NCBI GenBank assembly: GCA_011316305.1
Contig: SAUG01000048.1
Span: forward strand, 527,702-591,701
DNA: 64,000 nt
Direction of reading: 5' to 3'
Source of the DNA: Rusavskia elegans
Taxonomy: Eukaryota > Ascomycota > Lecanoromycetes > Teloschistales > Teloschistaceae
Shown here: positions 1-10,829 of the stretch, one piece after another
Layout of the letters: each line of letters opens with the position of its first letter
How positions within the stretch are numbered: position 1 is the first letter of the stretch
Notes under the pieces: model-generated
What the model saw: only the letters and a program-made list of their open reading frames with translations
Told to the model about the DNA's origin: nothing
Database searches by the model: none
Translations under genes and position numbers: made by a program

Positions 1-1040
1 CGAGGTTTGGTCTGCTACTGGCCTGCCACACTCGACTACTTTCCAGGAATGTCTTGATATCGTAGCCTGGTTCGTACTTCCTACCCTGTACTCTTTTCTT
101 CCTCTGTGCTACAAGCAAATCTTGCAGACATGACAATCGAGCTATTGGTTGCTCTACATGTAGAGTGGAATTCACAGGACTGAAAAATTCGCTAACGCCT
201 ATGAAAACAGAGCGTCTCTACCACACACCCCTCTTTGCCCCTTCCAACACAATCTCACACCTCCGGGGTGTAAGTACTGGGCAGCAGACATACATCCATC
301 ACGCCACACACAACTTTACAGGAAGAGATTTTACTTCATGTGGCATCAATGTGATTCTGCTGGCGTCCTCGGATCATATCCACTACTCCGATGGTTTACC
401 GCGATCTCGACAGCATACGCCTGAAGTCATAGCTAGGCGGTGTAAGGTATAAAATTACTTGAAGAGCACATGGTACGTCACATTGGGAACAGCAAGAGAC
501 GGTTGTTGAATCAAGTATGTCGGACAAGCTGGTGTTGTTTTGGGGAACCAAGGAACAATGAGCTTCAGGTCATGGCAAAAGCATGCCATGGTCAATAGTC
601 GTACCTAGGCAACCAGCGCTCCAACGCCGCATACAACCTGCAGCACGGTGGCTCAGTACCCACCCAGTTCTCAAATAGATTCTCTCCAGCCCTCTTAAAG
701 CAATGCATCGCAGAGACAGATGAAATCCGCATGCGATACTACGTGCTACATCACCCATGCGACACCGCCTTTTCCGTCAACAAATCGCCCATAGCCTGCA
801 GCGCAGGTTTCGCATCCTCCCACGCTTCCTCTCCTTTGATGAAGTCGGACAGATCATACATGGAAACACCAACAGAGACATCAACAGTGATCCGACACCC
901 GATAGTAGTGGCATACATACCACGAATCATGGAAATGCAAACGGGTTCTTGGATGGCGCGCTTCCTCCCGGGACCACAGAACCTGGATGGCAACTTCTAT
1001 CAGGGGAACTACACCAACGGGACAGATGAAGTGTCGTTCA
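1..1040. other. no recognisable gene; upstream of PKS remnant
   Basis: Only short overlapping open frames on both strands occur here, none with a recognisable motif. The last part may hold degraded sequence from the same polyketide-synthase gene whose ketosynthase remnant starts near 1041, because an open frame from 731 runs into it. I see no RNA gene or clear repeat. Confidence 0.5.
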
Positions 1041-1400
1041 GTCCTGTGGAGCCAGTCGCATTCATTGGCATGCGTCTGCGTGGGGGTATCTATGACGCAG
1101 AAAGCTTCTCGGATCTTCTCATCAATAAACGTGATAGTCGATGCCGAGTTTCCTCCGATCGATACAGTATAGATGCCTAGTATGGCCCTGGGAAGGCTGG
1201 CCATGTTGGGAGACAGTATAGCTACTTTATGGAAGATCTGAGTATGGCCTATATGGATGCTAGTTTCGGGTTCATGGGCAAGCGCGAAGCTGAAGCGATA
1301 GATCTCCAGCGACGACTTCTGCTCGAGGTTGTGTACGAATGAGGAGACGTACCGCGTCACTGGGTACGGCGAATCGGTCTCTTACGAGTTTGACTTTAAA
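1041..1400 (+). pseudogene. decayed polyketide synthase ketosynthase (KS) fragment
   Basis: In one frame the translation reads PVEPVAFIGMRLRGG, then DAESFSDLLINKRDSR, then a TAG at 1178-1180, then YGPGKAGHVG, then FMGKREAEAIDLQRRLLLEV, then a TGA at about 1340. These are the standard N-terminal landmarks of a type I PKS ketosynthase (GMRLPGG..., REAE.IDPQQRLLLEV). Just downstream, YRVTGYG and SYEFDFKG correspond to the segment before the active-site cysteine, but the residues between them are missing. At least two stops and an internal deletion mean it cannot encode a working KS. The acyltransferase, ACP and other PKS domains are not visible nearby. Family assignment comes from motif recognition; decay is read directly from the sequence. 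Confidence 0.75.
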
Positions 1401-2453
1401 GGGCTGAGGTAAGCTACAACGAGCAACGCACATCGGCCCTCAACGCGCCAAAGGGCAACTACAACGAGGAATTGACGCAGCGGATCCGATTTGATGATGG
1501 AACGCTGTAGAGTATTTTTGAGAAGATATACGGCCCAAAAGGCCTATCCCAGGCGGTTATAAGCAGGGTTGCAGCAATGAGAGAAGTCCGGATCTCCGCG
1601 GAATTAGGGGATCACACCGCGTATACATTACCAAATCTGAAGAGTTCAGAGCTGGGGATGGACAACATGATACGGAGGGGGGAAAGGTGTTGCACAAGAA
1701 GATTATAGAGACGCCCTCCCAATCCCTCCATCTTCACCATTCGTCTTCTACTCATATCGCGTCTTTGAAGTCTCTTTTCATCGCCAGCGACTGCTCGCTG
1801 GTGTCTTCTTCTATCTTCTCTGCGAAATGAGATTTTAATTCCTCAAATGCTTTCATCATCCCATTAATCCTCGCCTTTGGTGTTGTGACGATCCGAGCAG
1901 AATCGGAACTTGTTTGCTTAGGCTGGGGTCTCATCAGCCCTGTCATTGGCCTCATATTTCATTTCAAGCCGAAGACCTTGGATAAGGCCGAGGACGCCAC
2001 TGTCGCTGCCGTCGATAACGCAGTGCAAAGCATTAAGGATCTGCTTCAATTCGACCTGACCCACAATCCAGTCGTGGTCACCTACAATCTCCTCAAGGCA
2101 ACAAGTCAAGCTGGTCTCAGACAAGGGGCTCAGTCGCTCGCCAACACGACAAAAGATTTCCAAGATCTTACCATTGGTCTTGCAGAGGAGTCCGTCAAGT
2201 TTATCAGATCATGCGGGTCGTTAATTCGGCTTTTTGGAGTGATGTTTCCCTCTGCCTGATCAATGGCGCGGGCTAATTGGCGGCCGCAGCAGTGTCGGCA
2301 ACACGGAAGCGAGCTGGCCCGGTCAGGGAGGTCGATGCTGTGAAGATGGCACAGGGTTGTCTCTCGGACGAACTCAAATCAATGGCCAAACCACCAATCT
2401 TCAATATCACTGGTAATTCGCCATTTCTACGTCTTAGCTCTTACTGAGGAGTA
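1401..2453. other. unassigned, probably degenerate sequence
   Basis: This stretch lies between two decayed genes. The longest plus-strand frame (1885-2259, 124 codons) and an antisense frame (1752-1955) both look protein-like in places (LAEESVKFIRS; MMKAFEELKSHFAEK) but carry no motif I recognise, and neither joins to a neighbour by plausible splice sites. It may be further debris of the neighbouring genes. Confidence 0.35.
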
Positions 2454-3760
2454 ATCTCAGAACCGAACCAAAAGATTGGTACGACCATCTCAGATATATC
2501 TACATTACTTATCCCGGTCGGTCCGGAGGAGGAGGCAGGCGTGAAAGCCGCACAAGCTGTGGGTCTTGCTATCCTTAGCAGCGAAGCGACGACTCGCATA
2601 ATGAAGTTGCCGGGTGGTCTATTCGATCTGAAAAACAGCTGGGCTGAAGATTTCGCCGACGCCAAAGCGCTGGGAATAAGGGACCAAACGAAAGACGAAA
2701 AGCAGGCGAACGACAACTGCCACATATGTGCGCCACCATCACCACAGAGTGTAGTAGCTGCCAGGAATGTTAGGGGTCGTCGCCCCAGACCTCATCTCGT
2801 CCCCCGTGGCAATGTCCTGACGTCTTGCTGCCGTGTTCCAGACATCATCCCGGGACCAGGCGACGATTTCGAGTCATGGGAGGTGGGATCTCAGCAGAGC
2901 GACCGGATAGATGATTTAGAGATCGCAGCGAAGTACGATGCAATGGGCGACGAGATATTGGTCGAACCTCTTGATTACATGCCTAGGGATATCAATGATG
3001 GAACCGGCTTGCATGGTCTCCACAATGATTTGAACGGCCTAAGCACAGGTGTTGTGCCCTGGTCGCCTGAGCTTGTGGCCTCGGTGGTCGATCCTCTAAG
3101 AAGACTGACTTCCTCCCAGCAACTGTTCCAATCGTTACACAACGCCTTTACGGGGCCCACAACCGATCCCCTTTATCAGGCGCTCGATATCACAGAACGA
3201 GAGGGAGAGGGGGACTTACGTATGGAATCGTTCAGTCCCAGGTGGGTAGACAAATCTGATCCTGTGCTGGCACCTCTGCAAAAGTTCGCCGATGCAGCCA
3301 TTGGACAAGGCGCGGCAACCTTAGCAGCACTCAAAATGTTCACCCCGGAGCAGATGAGAGATTACAGAGGAGAAATCGAATTCTTCTACACCCCACCATC
3401 GGAGAAGGCTCTTACAGGGGTCGACCCTCGAGGATTTTACTAGCACTTAGGTACGCTACAATTTGCCGCTTCCGACACGCCCGGCCTGGTCGTCCTGAAT
3501 GCAAACACCGAAAAAGCATCACGCGTCACAGTCGTCCCTGATTCGTTCTATGTGATGAAAGCAAAGAACTATGATAATCAAGCCTTCATGGATGGAAGCC
3601 CAAGAGGACCGACATGGCATTCGGTGTTTGGACCGGAAATGGCGCAGCAGGGTCGTGTCAGTATGATAATGAATATTTAGTTCTATCCGGCGGACTATGC
3701 ATGCGGCTCTTACCACTGCATAAATAAGACGAAGTGGTAGCTTAATCTACTGGTCCATGC
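2454..3760 (+). pseudogene. decayed gene with 2-oxoglutarate/Fe(II) dioxygenase-like C-terminus
   Basis: A plus-strand frame is open from about 2454 to a TAG at 3441-3443 and continues in the same frame to a second TAG at about 3678. The C-terminal part has the order expected of a 2OG-Fe(II) dioxygenase: EIEFFYTPP, then HLGTLQFAASDTPGLVV (compare H-x-D-x-GTL...DTPGL), then VVPDSFYVMKA, then TWHSVF, then GRVSMIMN. The first iron-binding H-x-D is not intact (the TAG is followed by HLG where HTDxG is expected), and the second histidine would be in WHSVF. The first half is not recognisable and may be noise or another gene. Together with the dead KS upstream it suggests a decayed biosynthetic locus. 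The family call is tentative. Confidence 0.35.
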
Positions 3761-4429
3761 ACTGTTACTACGTCTCTGCTTTGGCAAAGGGAAAATTTAC
3801 AAGTACAGAGGGTATAAAAGAGGACGAACTCTTCCACTTGACATAGCTACGTCTTGAGTCCTGTAGCTATTGTGATAGTAGTTATCACGACAAATACCAA
3901 ATGTGGATACTATATCAAGAAAACCTGGTTACCATCTAGCTTAATGTACGCATGCAGTATCTTTATTCGCAAAGCCTGCTGATTCAATGGTTCCAGACTG
4001 CTACTCAAGGGCTATCTTCGGAGATTTCTCGAGCAAGAAAAAGCGAATGCTTGTTTGGTAATGTGTCTCGATATGAAGATAAGCTGAAATATGCAAGCTA
4101 AATGTCTTGGAGGATTCGGCAAGAACCTCAGCCTTTGAGGCTAGAAGAGCCTGCCTAATTTCTAGCGACTGATCAACAATTGGTGGAAAGCGTAGAAATT
4201 AAAGGAGAATGATAAGGGCGGCTAAGGAGAACGAAAAACTGGCCTCTTCGGACGGTGAGAAGAGCCTAAGATAGATCGGTAACGGCTTTGTTCGTGTCTC
4301 GGGTCCTTGTAGAGCATCTGAGCTGGCTACGAGTCGATATCATCAATGCTCAACTCACCGAACGAAATGGACAACTACCACAGATAAGGTCTTTCAAGGA
4401 AGATAAGTCATTCTACACTAAATACCGTC
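3761..4429. other. intergenic; nothing recognised
   Basis: This is moderately AT-rich sequence between the dioxygenase-like remnant and the 3' end of the MFS transporter gene. No coding frame, repeat or RNA signal stands out. Confidence 0.5.
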
Positions 4430-6185
4430 TCACATGGCAAATTTCATCCTCCCCTGCCACAACCGGATCCTCTTGCCATACATACCCAAAAACAACACAA
4501 TCAGTCCCGCGGCCGCGGTGATCCCCGTCTGCGCGCCAAACGCCTTGACCAGACCATCTTGTATGACCCAATTGATCTCGATGTACGTCGCCATAAACCC
4601 GCCCCACGTCCGCCCCACCACAATCCACGCGCCCACCTCTCCACTCCCTTCCGGATAAGCATCAAGAAGATAGGCGTTCAGCGCTACAGTTGCGATCATA
4701 ATCCCCGCCACCTGAATGGCCGTGAGCACCGCAATGGCCATGTAATGCCAGGTGTGTTCGAGTGCGAAGCCGAGGATCAGGATGGAGATGGCCATGATAG
4801 GGGAAGCGAGCCAGATTATGATGAGACGCGCTTCAGGCTCGATCTTCCCGTCATGGCGTTTGATGTAAATCTTTCCTACGAGGTCGTGGAGCCAGTGGCC
4901 GAGAAGAGCTCCCAGGAGGGAACCGAGGATGGGGGCGAAGTAGAACATCCCTGACCAAAGGTCCAGGCAGATTAGCTAGACCCACATAGCGAATCGGTAG
5001 AAAGACGATAGAAGCTACAAACCTAGATTATATGGTGTAAAGCCATAAGCGTCCGTAAGCCAGATGGATATGGTCGCATTCACACCGATGACCCAAGCGA
5101 AGTTGAGGAAGTAATAGATGGTGCAAAGTAACACGGGCACTTTACTAATCGCCACGACCGGCCTCATGACAGCTTGCCAGAACGTCTGCCGGTCGTGTCG
5201 ACTTTTCCACTGCTCCACACCAACAAGTCGCATAAGTCGTGACTTTGGCGGCGTTTGCTGCTCTTTGGGAAGATTTCGGTTGTAGATGGTTTCATCCACA
5301 AGGCCGATGACAAGGATCCAACATAAGGCCGTAAAGCCGGTAGCGACCCAGAACACATTGGGCCAAGGCAGCTTGCTAATCATGAAGGCTGACATCAGTG
5401 GACCTAGATACGGCGAGACGATAATAGCGCCGGACCAGATGTTGATCTTGCGGGGGTGCTCGTGGAAGAAGAAGACGTCTTGGATGTACATCAGACCACC
5501 CTGCAGTGCCCTTTAGCGAGGAGAGCCGTCAATGACTGCGGGTATGTATGACCCACAGCTTGCGCGACAATGGAGAAGAAACCATTCAAGATCCTTGCTG
5601 CCATGTACGATTCAAAGCTTGTGGCTGCCGCACACCAAGCGTATGTACCTAGGGCCATTGACGTAAACGAGACCAGTACCGGCAAGCGACCAAAGTAGGC
5701 CGAGAGCCAGACCGTGAACAGGCCGCCAGCGCCCAAGCAGAAAAGGTTCCCCACCAGGTTGTGTTGGATGGTGTTCTGTGGTTTTTGCCATTGGCTTCGA
5801 CCGTCGTCAGTAGTGACTCACGTTTGTTTCGCGGATGGGAAATCTACATTGCTTGAGGCAATAACGTGATGATGGCCATACTGCTGCCAAAGTCGGGCAT
5901 GAACGCAACGACACTAATGACGAAGAGCATGATGTGTTTTTTGCTGTCGCTCCAATTCAGGGGGTCGTTTGGATCAGTACTAGGCTGCGGGATGAGGACA
6001 GTCTTGCCATCGGGAGTGGTCTTAATGTCCTGCCCATGCAGGCGGGCGGCATCAAGGACGTGGGCGCCGTAATCTCGAAATTCGTCCATGAGTGGGTCAC
6101 GACTAGCGGTTGTGCTTTCTTCGGCAGCCAGTACGTGTGCCTGCTTCTCGACATCTGGGCTATTATTCTCCGGGCTCTTAGACAT
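4430..6185 (-). CDS. MFS transporter, 12-TM multidrug/metabolite exporter (DHA1-like)
   Basis: This is a four-exon gene: exons 6185-5848, 5794-5557, 5500-5023 and 4950-4430. The introns are 53, 56 and 72 nt, the first with a TACTGACG branch site. Phases match throughout and give 524 residues, a normal length for the family. The cytoplasmic N-terminus ends in DPNDPLNWS (about residues 71-79), a signature of fungal drug:H+ antiporter MFS proteins, followed by about twelve hydrophobic segments. FFFHEHPRK after the fourth segment is also typical, and a long cytoplasmic loop separates the two six-helix halves. Its likely role is export of a small molecule across the plasma membrane. Lying tail-on beside the O-methyltransferase and near the FAD oxidase and NRPS-like reductase, it could export the cluster product; the substrate is unknown. 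The in-frame TAG after LLPQAM is not a defect, because it lies within the first intron (GTAGAT donor at 5847). Confidence 0.85.
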
Positions 6186-6689
6186 GGCCGGATCAGATAC
6201 AAGCGAGCGCTGTCATCAACGATAATGGTATCTTCCAGTGACAACCAACAAGGAGCTGATTCGGATATTCTCGATGTCGAGCGTTGAGGGTCAAAGCATA
6301 GGAACGACTGGATGTTGAGGTAAAGTTATCCTTTTCTGGGCAACAATTAGCTTGACGCGATCTGCATTGAGATGCAGCGCAAGGACCTCGCTAATGATCG
6401 AATAAAGTCGAAGGATTCCCAATGCAAGTTCCCAATTGAAGGATTCCCAACTGGACCCCTATCCTGCATTAGAAGGAAGCACGCTACAGAATTGGGCGAC
6501 ATTACCTTAGTACGAAGAATCAAAGACGACGTCACTTCTGATTCGCTGCTCGACTTGCTTATGCAGATCAGTGATTGACATGGGAGATGCCGAAGCATAG
6601 TTTTGCACGGGAGGTTCCAATAGAGTATTCCAGCCTACACAGCCGGGAGTTGCCGCGAGGATGGACACAGCATCCTGAGGTGACTTTGT
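6186..6689. other. intergenic between MFS start and O-methyltransferase stop
   Basis: About 500 bp form the 5' flank of the MFS gene and the 3' flank of the O-methyltransferase; both genes read on the minus strand. A short near-direct repeat (AAGGATTCCCAA...) occurs around 6410-6450. Nothing else was recognised. Confidence 0.45.
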
Positions 6690-8113
6690 TCACTCTTTCA
6701 GCTTCGCTTCGATTATCTGCTCGTAATCACTTCTGGTCCTCCAAATCTTGACAATCTCCAAGCCACATCGGTCCAGTAGGGATTCCCACTGCTGTTGCGT
6801 CCTTTCGATGCCGGAGCAGAACATCATCATAAGGAAGTCCATCGACGAACCGCGGATTGGCGCACCTGTCTCCGGAAGAACGTACTCATCGATGAGTATG
6901 CGCGAGTAGCCCCTTTCCATGGACTGTACGGTATTGATCAGGATCTTTTCGCATAGAGAGTCCTGCCAGTCGTGGCAGATGTTTCGGAAGTAGTATGCAC
7001 GCGCGCCTGCAACAGTAAATGTTGATCAATGACGATCCAGGCCGTACAAAGGTAGGGACGTACCTTGGATAGGTTGCGCTGTGAAGAAGTCATACGCCAC
7101 GCACTCGACGCTTGCGGGAGGTGCCTCCCTCTTTACCTTTTCAATCACCTTGGGTAAATCCTGTAGAATCAAGCGCCCATGTACATCTGGATAGGTCTGA
7201 GCGAACGCGGCAAGCTCATGACCCCAACTGCCCCCAACGTCCACCAGCAGCACCGAGTCCTTGTCCGTCTTTGCTCCCGGACACAGCGTTTGGGCCATGG
7301 GGAAAGTCTCGAACCAGGTAGCAAGTCCCACTCTTCTGACAGCCATGTAGTCATCCAAGTATTTCCTCTGTTCCGGGGTCTTGTCAAAATATTCGAAGAA
7401 GTGCATGCCATTGTGCGCATAGCGGAAGGGGCTGAGCTCGGTATCGTTGGTAGGAAATTGGTGTACCCCGGTCTTGTGCATGTATTCGACGAGGCGGGCG
7501 CCAATGGGGAAGAAGAGGTCGAAGCTGGTGCATCGGATCAGCACAAATTTCACGCTGTGGATGGTACAAAGAAGCAGCAGGACATACTGGTGCTTCTCAC
7601 CGCCTGACAAGCCTGGCTGATTGATCAATCGAGTCATCTCGTTGGCGGTGTATGTATTCTCGCCCACTTCATCGGCGACTCCGACATAAGTGACCAGGCG
7701 CATGATGCGGGCTGCCTCCACTTCTCAGCTACCGACTTCCTCGAAAGAATCCAAGCCGACAAACCGATCAGGAGTGCATCGTATCCCGTCTCCGTAGCAA
7801 GTACAGCCCCAGACACCGATTCTCCCCACTTTTCGTCGAGAGCTGCAAAGATGCCAGCTTCCAAGGCCATTCGGACCGCGGCACTTTGCAACGGCTTCCC
7901 CATTCATGAGCAATTGCAAGAGCGAAGGATAGCGGTGCAGCGTACCTCGAAACGCATTCTCATCAAAGTCTCGGCTGGTGTTTCGGCAGCCAGGTTGAGC
8001 TTCCGGATTGATTCGAGGAAATCGACGTGGGCTTGGCCGGAGCCAGCGGAATCAGCTTGAGCTGCGTCCTGTACGTTGCGAAGGGCATCCTGGACGGCTT
8101 TGCTATGTGCCAT
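6690..8113 (-). CDS. SAM-dependent O-methyltransferase (plant/fungal class II type)
   Basis: Five exons (8113-7946, 7894-7765, 7711-7588, 7524-7064, 7006-6690) are separated by introns of 51, 53, 63 and 57 nt. All phases agree and give 399 residues, the usual size of fungal secondary-metabolite O-methyltransferases. The N-terminal helical dimerisation domain (FEPLQSAAVRMALEAGIFAA) spans the first intron junction. The SAM-binding glycine loop is LLVDVGGSWGHE (about residue 236), followed by LILQDLP. The catalytic histidine is in RNICHDW (about residue 306), followed by ILIDEYVLPETG. The enzyme would transfer methyl from S-adenosylmethionine to a phenolic or enolic hydroxyl. The 63-nt third intron is in frame, so a reading without it would also be open; the family alignment favours splicing. 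It is divergent from the FAD oxidase at 9062, suggesting shared control. Confidence 0.87.
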
Positions 8114-9061
8114 GATTTAGGGAGCCGCCTTATGAGTTGTCTGAGAGCTTTTTGTCGGCAGACAAGCCCCACGAGGATGAGCATGTTGAGGCCACATGGG
8201 CTGGTGATCGACTGGCTTGCAAACGAGCCTCGGAAGTCCCATAGTGCCACAAGGTGTGAACCTCCAACAAACCTCAAATACCCACTAAGATCCAGTCAAT
8301 TGTGGGGCCCCCGTTTTGGTGTGGTTTGAGAGTCTTTCACAAGGTAATTCAGGGAGCCTGTATAGTATGGAACGAAGGAACGATAGATAGCGTGAGACTG
8401 AGGACCAGCATGCTTTTGCCTATTATACGCGGTGGTCCTGGCGCCTCCAGGTAGTCCGGGCGACCGTAGGCTACGGGCGGCTTTTAGCGCGTGGGTGAGG
8501 ACTATCCACCGCATGTATCTTAGGTAAGCCCCCGCCACCACTCAGGTTTCAACGACATCAGACCTTCTTATCTGATTTAGGGGCTGCATGTTGGCCCAGA
8601 TATTCGTAGGTATCAAGCAACTAATACCCATGACAGACATCTTACCCAAGGCACTCTCCCTCAGAGGTATATATCAGCGGAGCACAGGTGGTACGACAGC
8701 ACTTTCCACGTAACTGTTGCAAGTTCTGGTGCTCACCATCTCTTCTGCTCATTCGTACGAGGAGACCAATCCGATCTCACAGCCTCATGAATCAAACTAC
8801 CGTGTTTCACAAGGCATCGATCGCGATTGAGACCATCTACTTCCAACACCTCGGCCCTTCATCATTACCACTAACACCATTCTCAGATAACATCACCGAA
8901 TGGAGTTTGTGCCACAAACAGTATCCGTCAAAAAACAATCCAAGCTGTTCTCCTTGACTTTTCCTACAGCCAATCCAAACCTCACCTCCGTCCGATGATC
9001 AATCGTCAAAGAACTTCGTCTGCTGCCACCGAAGTATGCAAGACCTGCCTGATCCACCATC
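8114..9061. promoter_or_regulatory. divergent intergenic region between O-methyltransferase and FAD oxidase
   Basis: About 950 bp separate the two divergent start codons, so both promoters must lie here or nearby. A TATATAT stretch at about 8669-8674 could be a TATA element for the rightward FAD gene, though it is nearly 400 bp from its ATG and would imply a long leader. No coding frame looks real. Pairing of two tailoring genes on one divergent promoter is common in fungal clusters; co-regulation is inferred. Confidence 0.4.
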
Positions 9062-10829
9062 ATGGACGCATGGTGGGGAAATGCACTGGTTGCGGGGATT
9101 GTTGTCATTGCTCTATCCATGATTATTCATCGGATTCAGAACTCGCAACCTCAACTCAACTACGCCGATTTCATCAGCGCCGAGCGAAGTGGAGTCAGCT
9201 TAGCCCTGGCTCTGGCGCTACCCGACAGCGTCTTCTTTGGCCTACACCCCGTTTTTGACGAGTCCATCCGCTCTTACTGGGCGGTACAAGAGCGCGACAT
9301 CGTACCGCGATGTATCGTCCGACCGCGTAGCGCTGAAGAAGTAGCCACCGCTGTTGCAATCCTCAAGCGCGACTACGATAGCTGCAATCGCCAGGATGGT
9401 GTGCCCTCGCTGTTCGCCGTGCGTAGCGGCGGCCATTCCCCCATTCCAGGTGCCGCAAACATCGATGGCGGAGTTGTCATAGATCTCCAGCTGCTCAATG
9501 AGGTTATTCCGTCGGAGGATGGCTCTTGTGTGGTCATTGGTACTGGTGCGCGGTGGTTGGATGTATCTATGATCCTGGACCGAAATGGCCTTGCTGTTGC
9601 TGGAGGCCGGAATTCTGAAGTCGGCGTAGGTGGCTTGACGCTCGGAGGTAAGTACGCTGTGTTCTTTCATACTTTTGTAGATGCGAAGAAGTGGCTAGGA
9701 CATACTGGCGTCTGGCAACAAGCTCAACCCCAGAAACCCCTTACTCGCCCCCTTCAAAGCTGGGAGGTAACTGTTTTCCAGGTGGCCTATCCTTTTTCTC
9801 GCCACGCGCTGGCTTCGTGTGCAATAACATCCTTAGCTACGAAATCGTACTCGCCAACGGCACCAGAGCCACCGCGTCCGAGAAGACCAACCCCAGGCTG
9901 TGGCGTGCGCTCAAAGGCGGTTCCAATAATTTCGGTATTGTTACAAGCTTCGTTGCACGCAGCTTTCCATCAACGGAGGTTTGGAGCGGGTTCCTTTATA
10001 TGAGTGCCTCGAAAGCGAGCCAGGTAATTCCAGCCTTTTATAATTTTGCTCAAGCCAAGGCCGGGGAATATGATGAGTACGCTGCAGGTCCACTAGTGTG
10101 CTTTTCGTACGTGCAGAAGCTCGGAATCCAGCTTATCGCAACACACCTTGTGTATACCAAGCCGGTGCCGTGGCCATCATGTTGGGCCGGCTTTAAAGCT
10201 ATAGGGAGACTGTGGAGCACAGTCAGAGTACGCTCTCTTACCAGTGCAACGAAAGAACTGGCGAGGTCCAGTCCCGCTGGGCTGCGGTGCGTGTCTCCCG
10301 CGACTTCCTTAAAATGGTACTTCCATCTGACCTGCGATCCAGACAGAAGTTTATTACCACGACGGTGAAGAATGACCTCGCCACGCTTATGGAAATATAT
10401 GCAGCCTACAAAGGGGGCGCCAAAGTCATGCGTAAAGTTAGGCAGATGACCTGGACGCTAGTCCTGCAGCCGCTTCTTCCTGCGATGGCAAAGAAGGGTC
10501 AGCCCAATGTACTAGGTTTGGGCACGCGTACGGAATCCCTCGTTATCGTCCTATTTACAGCTGTATGGAAAGACACTGCAGACGACGGGCTAGTGGACCG
10601 GACCACGCGAAGTATCATTGGTAGCATCGATCACTATGCAGCATCCCAGGGCACAGCCGACCCGTACCGGTATCTGAACAATTGCGACAGTTGGCAGAGT
10701 CCCTTCGATGGGTATGGTGCAGATAACAAGCGCTTCCTACAGGAAGCGAGCCGGGAGTACGACCCAGACGGCCTTTTTCAACGGGCCTGCGTGGGGGGAT
10801 TCAAGCTTGACACGAATGAGCCTCATTGA
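9062..10829 (+). CDS. FAD-linked oxidoreductase, berberine-bridge-enzyme (BBE) type
   Basis: Three exons (9062-9647, 9782-10286, 10343-10829) with introns of 134 and 56 nt are in phase and give 525 residues. An N-terminal hydrophobic stretch (about residues 7-23) looks like a membrane or secretory anchor. The FAD-binding (PCMH/FAD_binding_4) domain shows RSGGHSPIPGAAN at residues 121-133; H125 is in the position of the histidine bonded to the flavin 8-alpha carbon in this family. GVGGLTLGGGLSFFSPRAG is formed across intron 1. The C-terminal BBE segment appears as DPYRYLNNCDSW...FLQEASREYDPDGLFQ. These enzymes use O2 to oxidise alcohols, phenols or C-C/C-N bonds in fungal metabolites. The substrate is unknown. 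Context with an O-methyltransferase, transporter and NRPS-like reductase supports a tailoring role. The 134-nt first intron is the least certain boundary. Confidence 0.83.

Noticed and set aside
881..1360. 159-codon minus-strand frame
   Set aside because: It overlaps the KS remnant, which gives strong family motifs on the plus strand. The antisense product has none.
5841..5846. TAG stop in the MFS transporter
   Set aside because: It first looked like an inactivating mutation, but it is part of a GTAGAT donor. A 53-nt intron with a CTGAC branch restores the frame and the motif LLPQAIQW.
7179..7607. 142-codon plus-strand frame
   Set aside because: Antisense to conserved O-methyltransferase exons containing the SAM loop.
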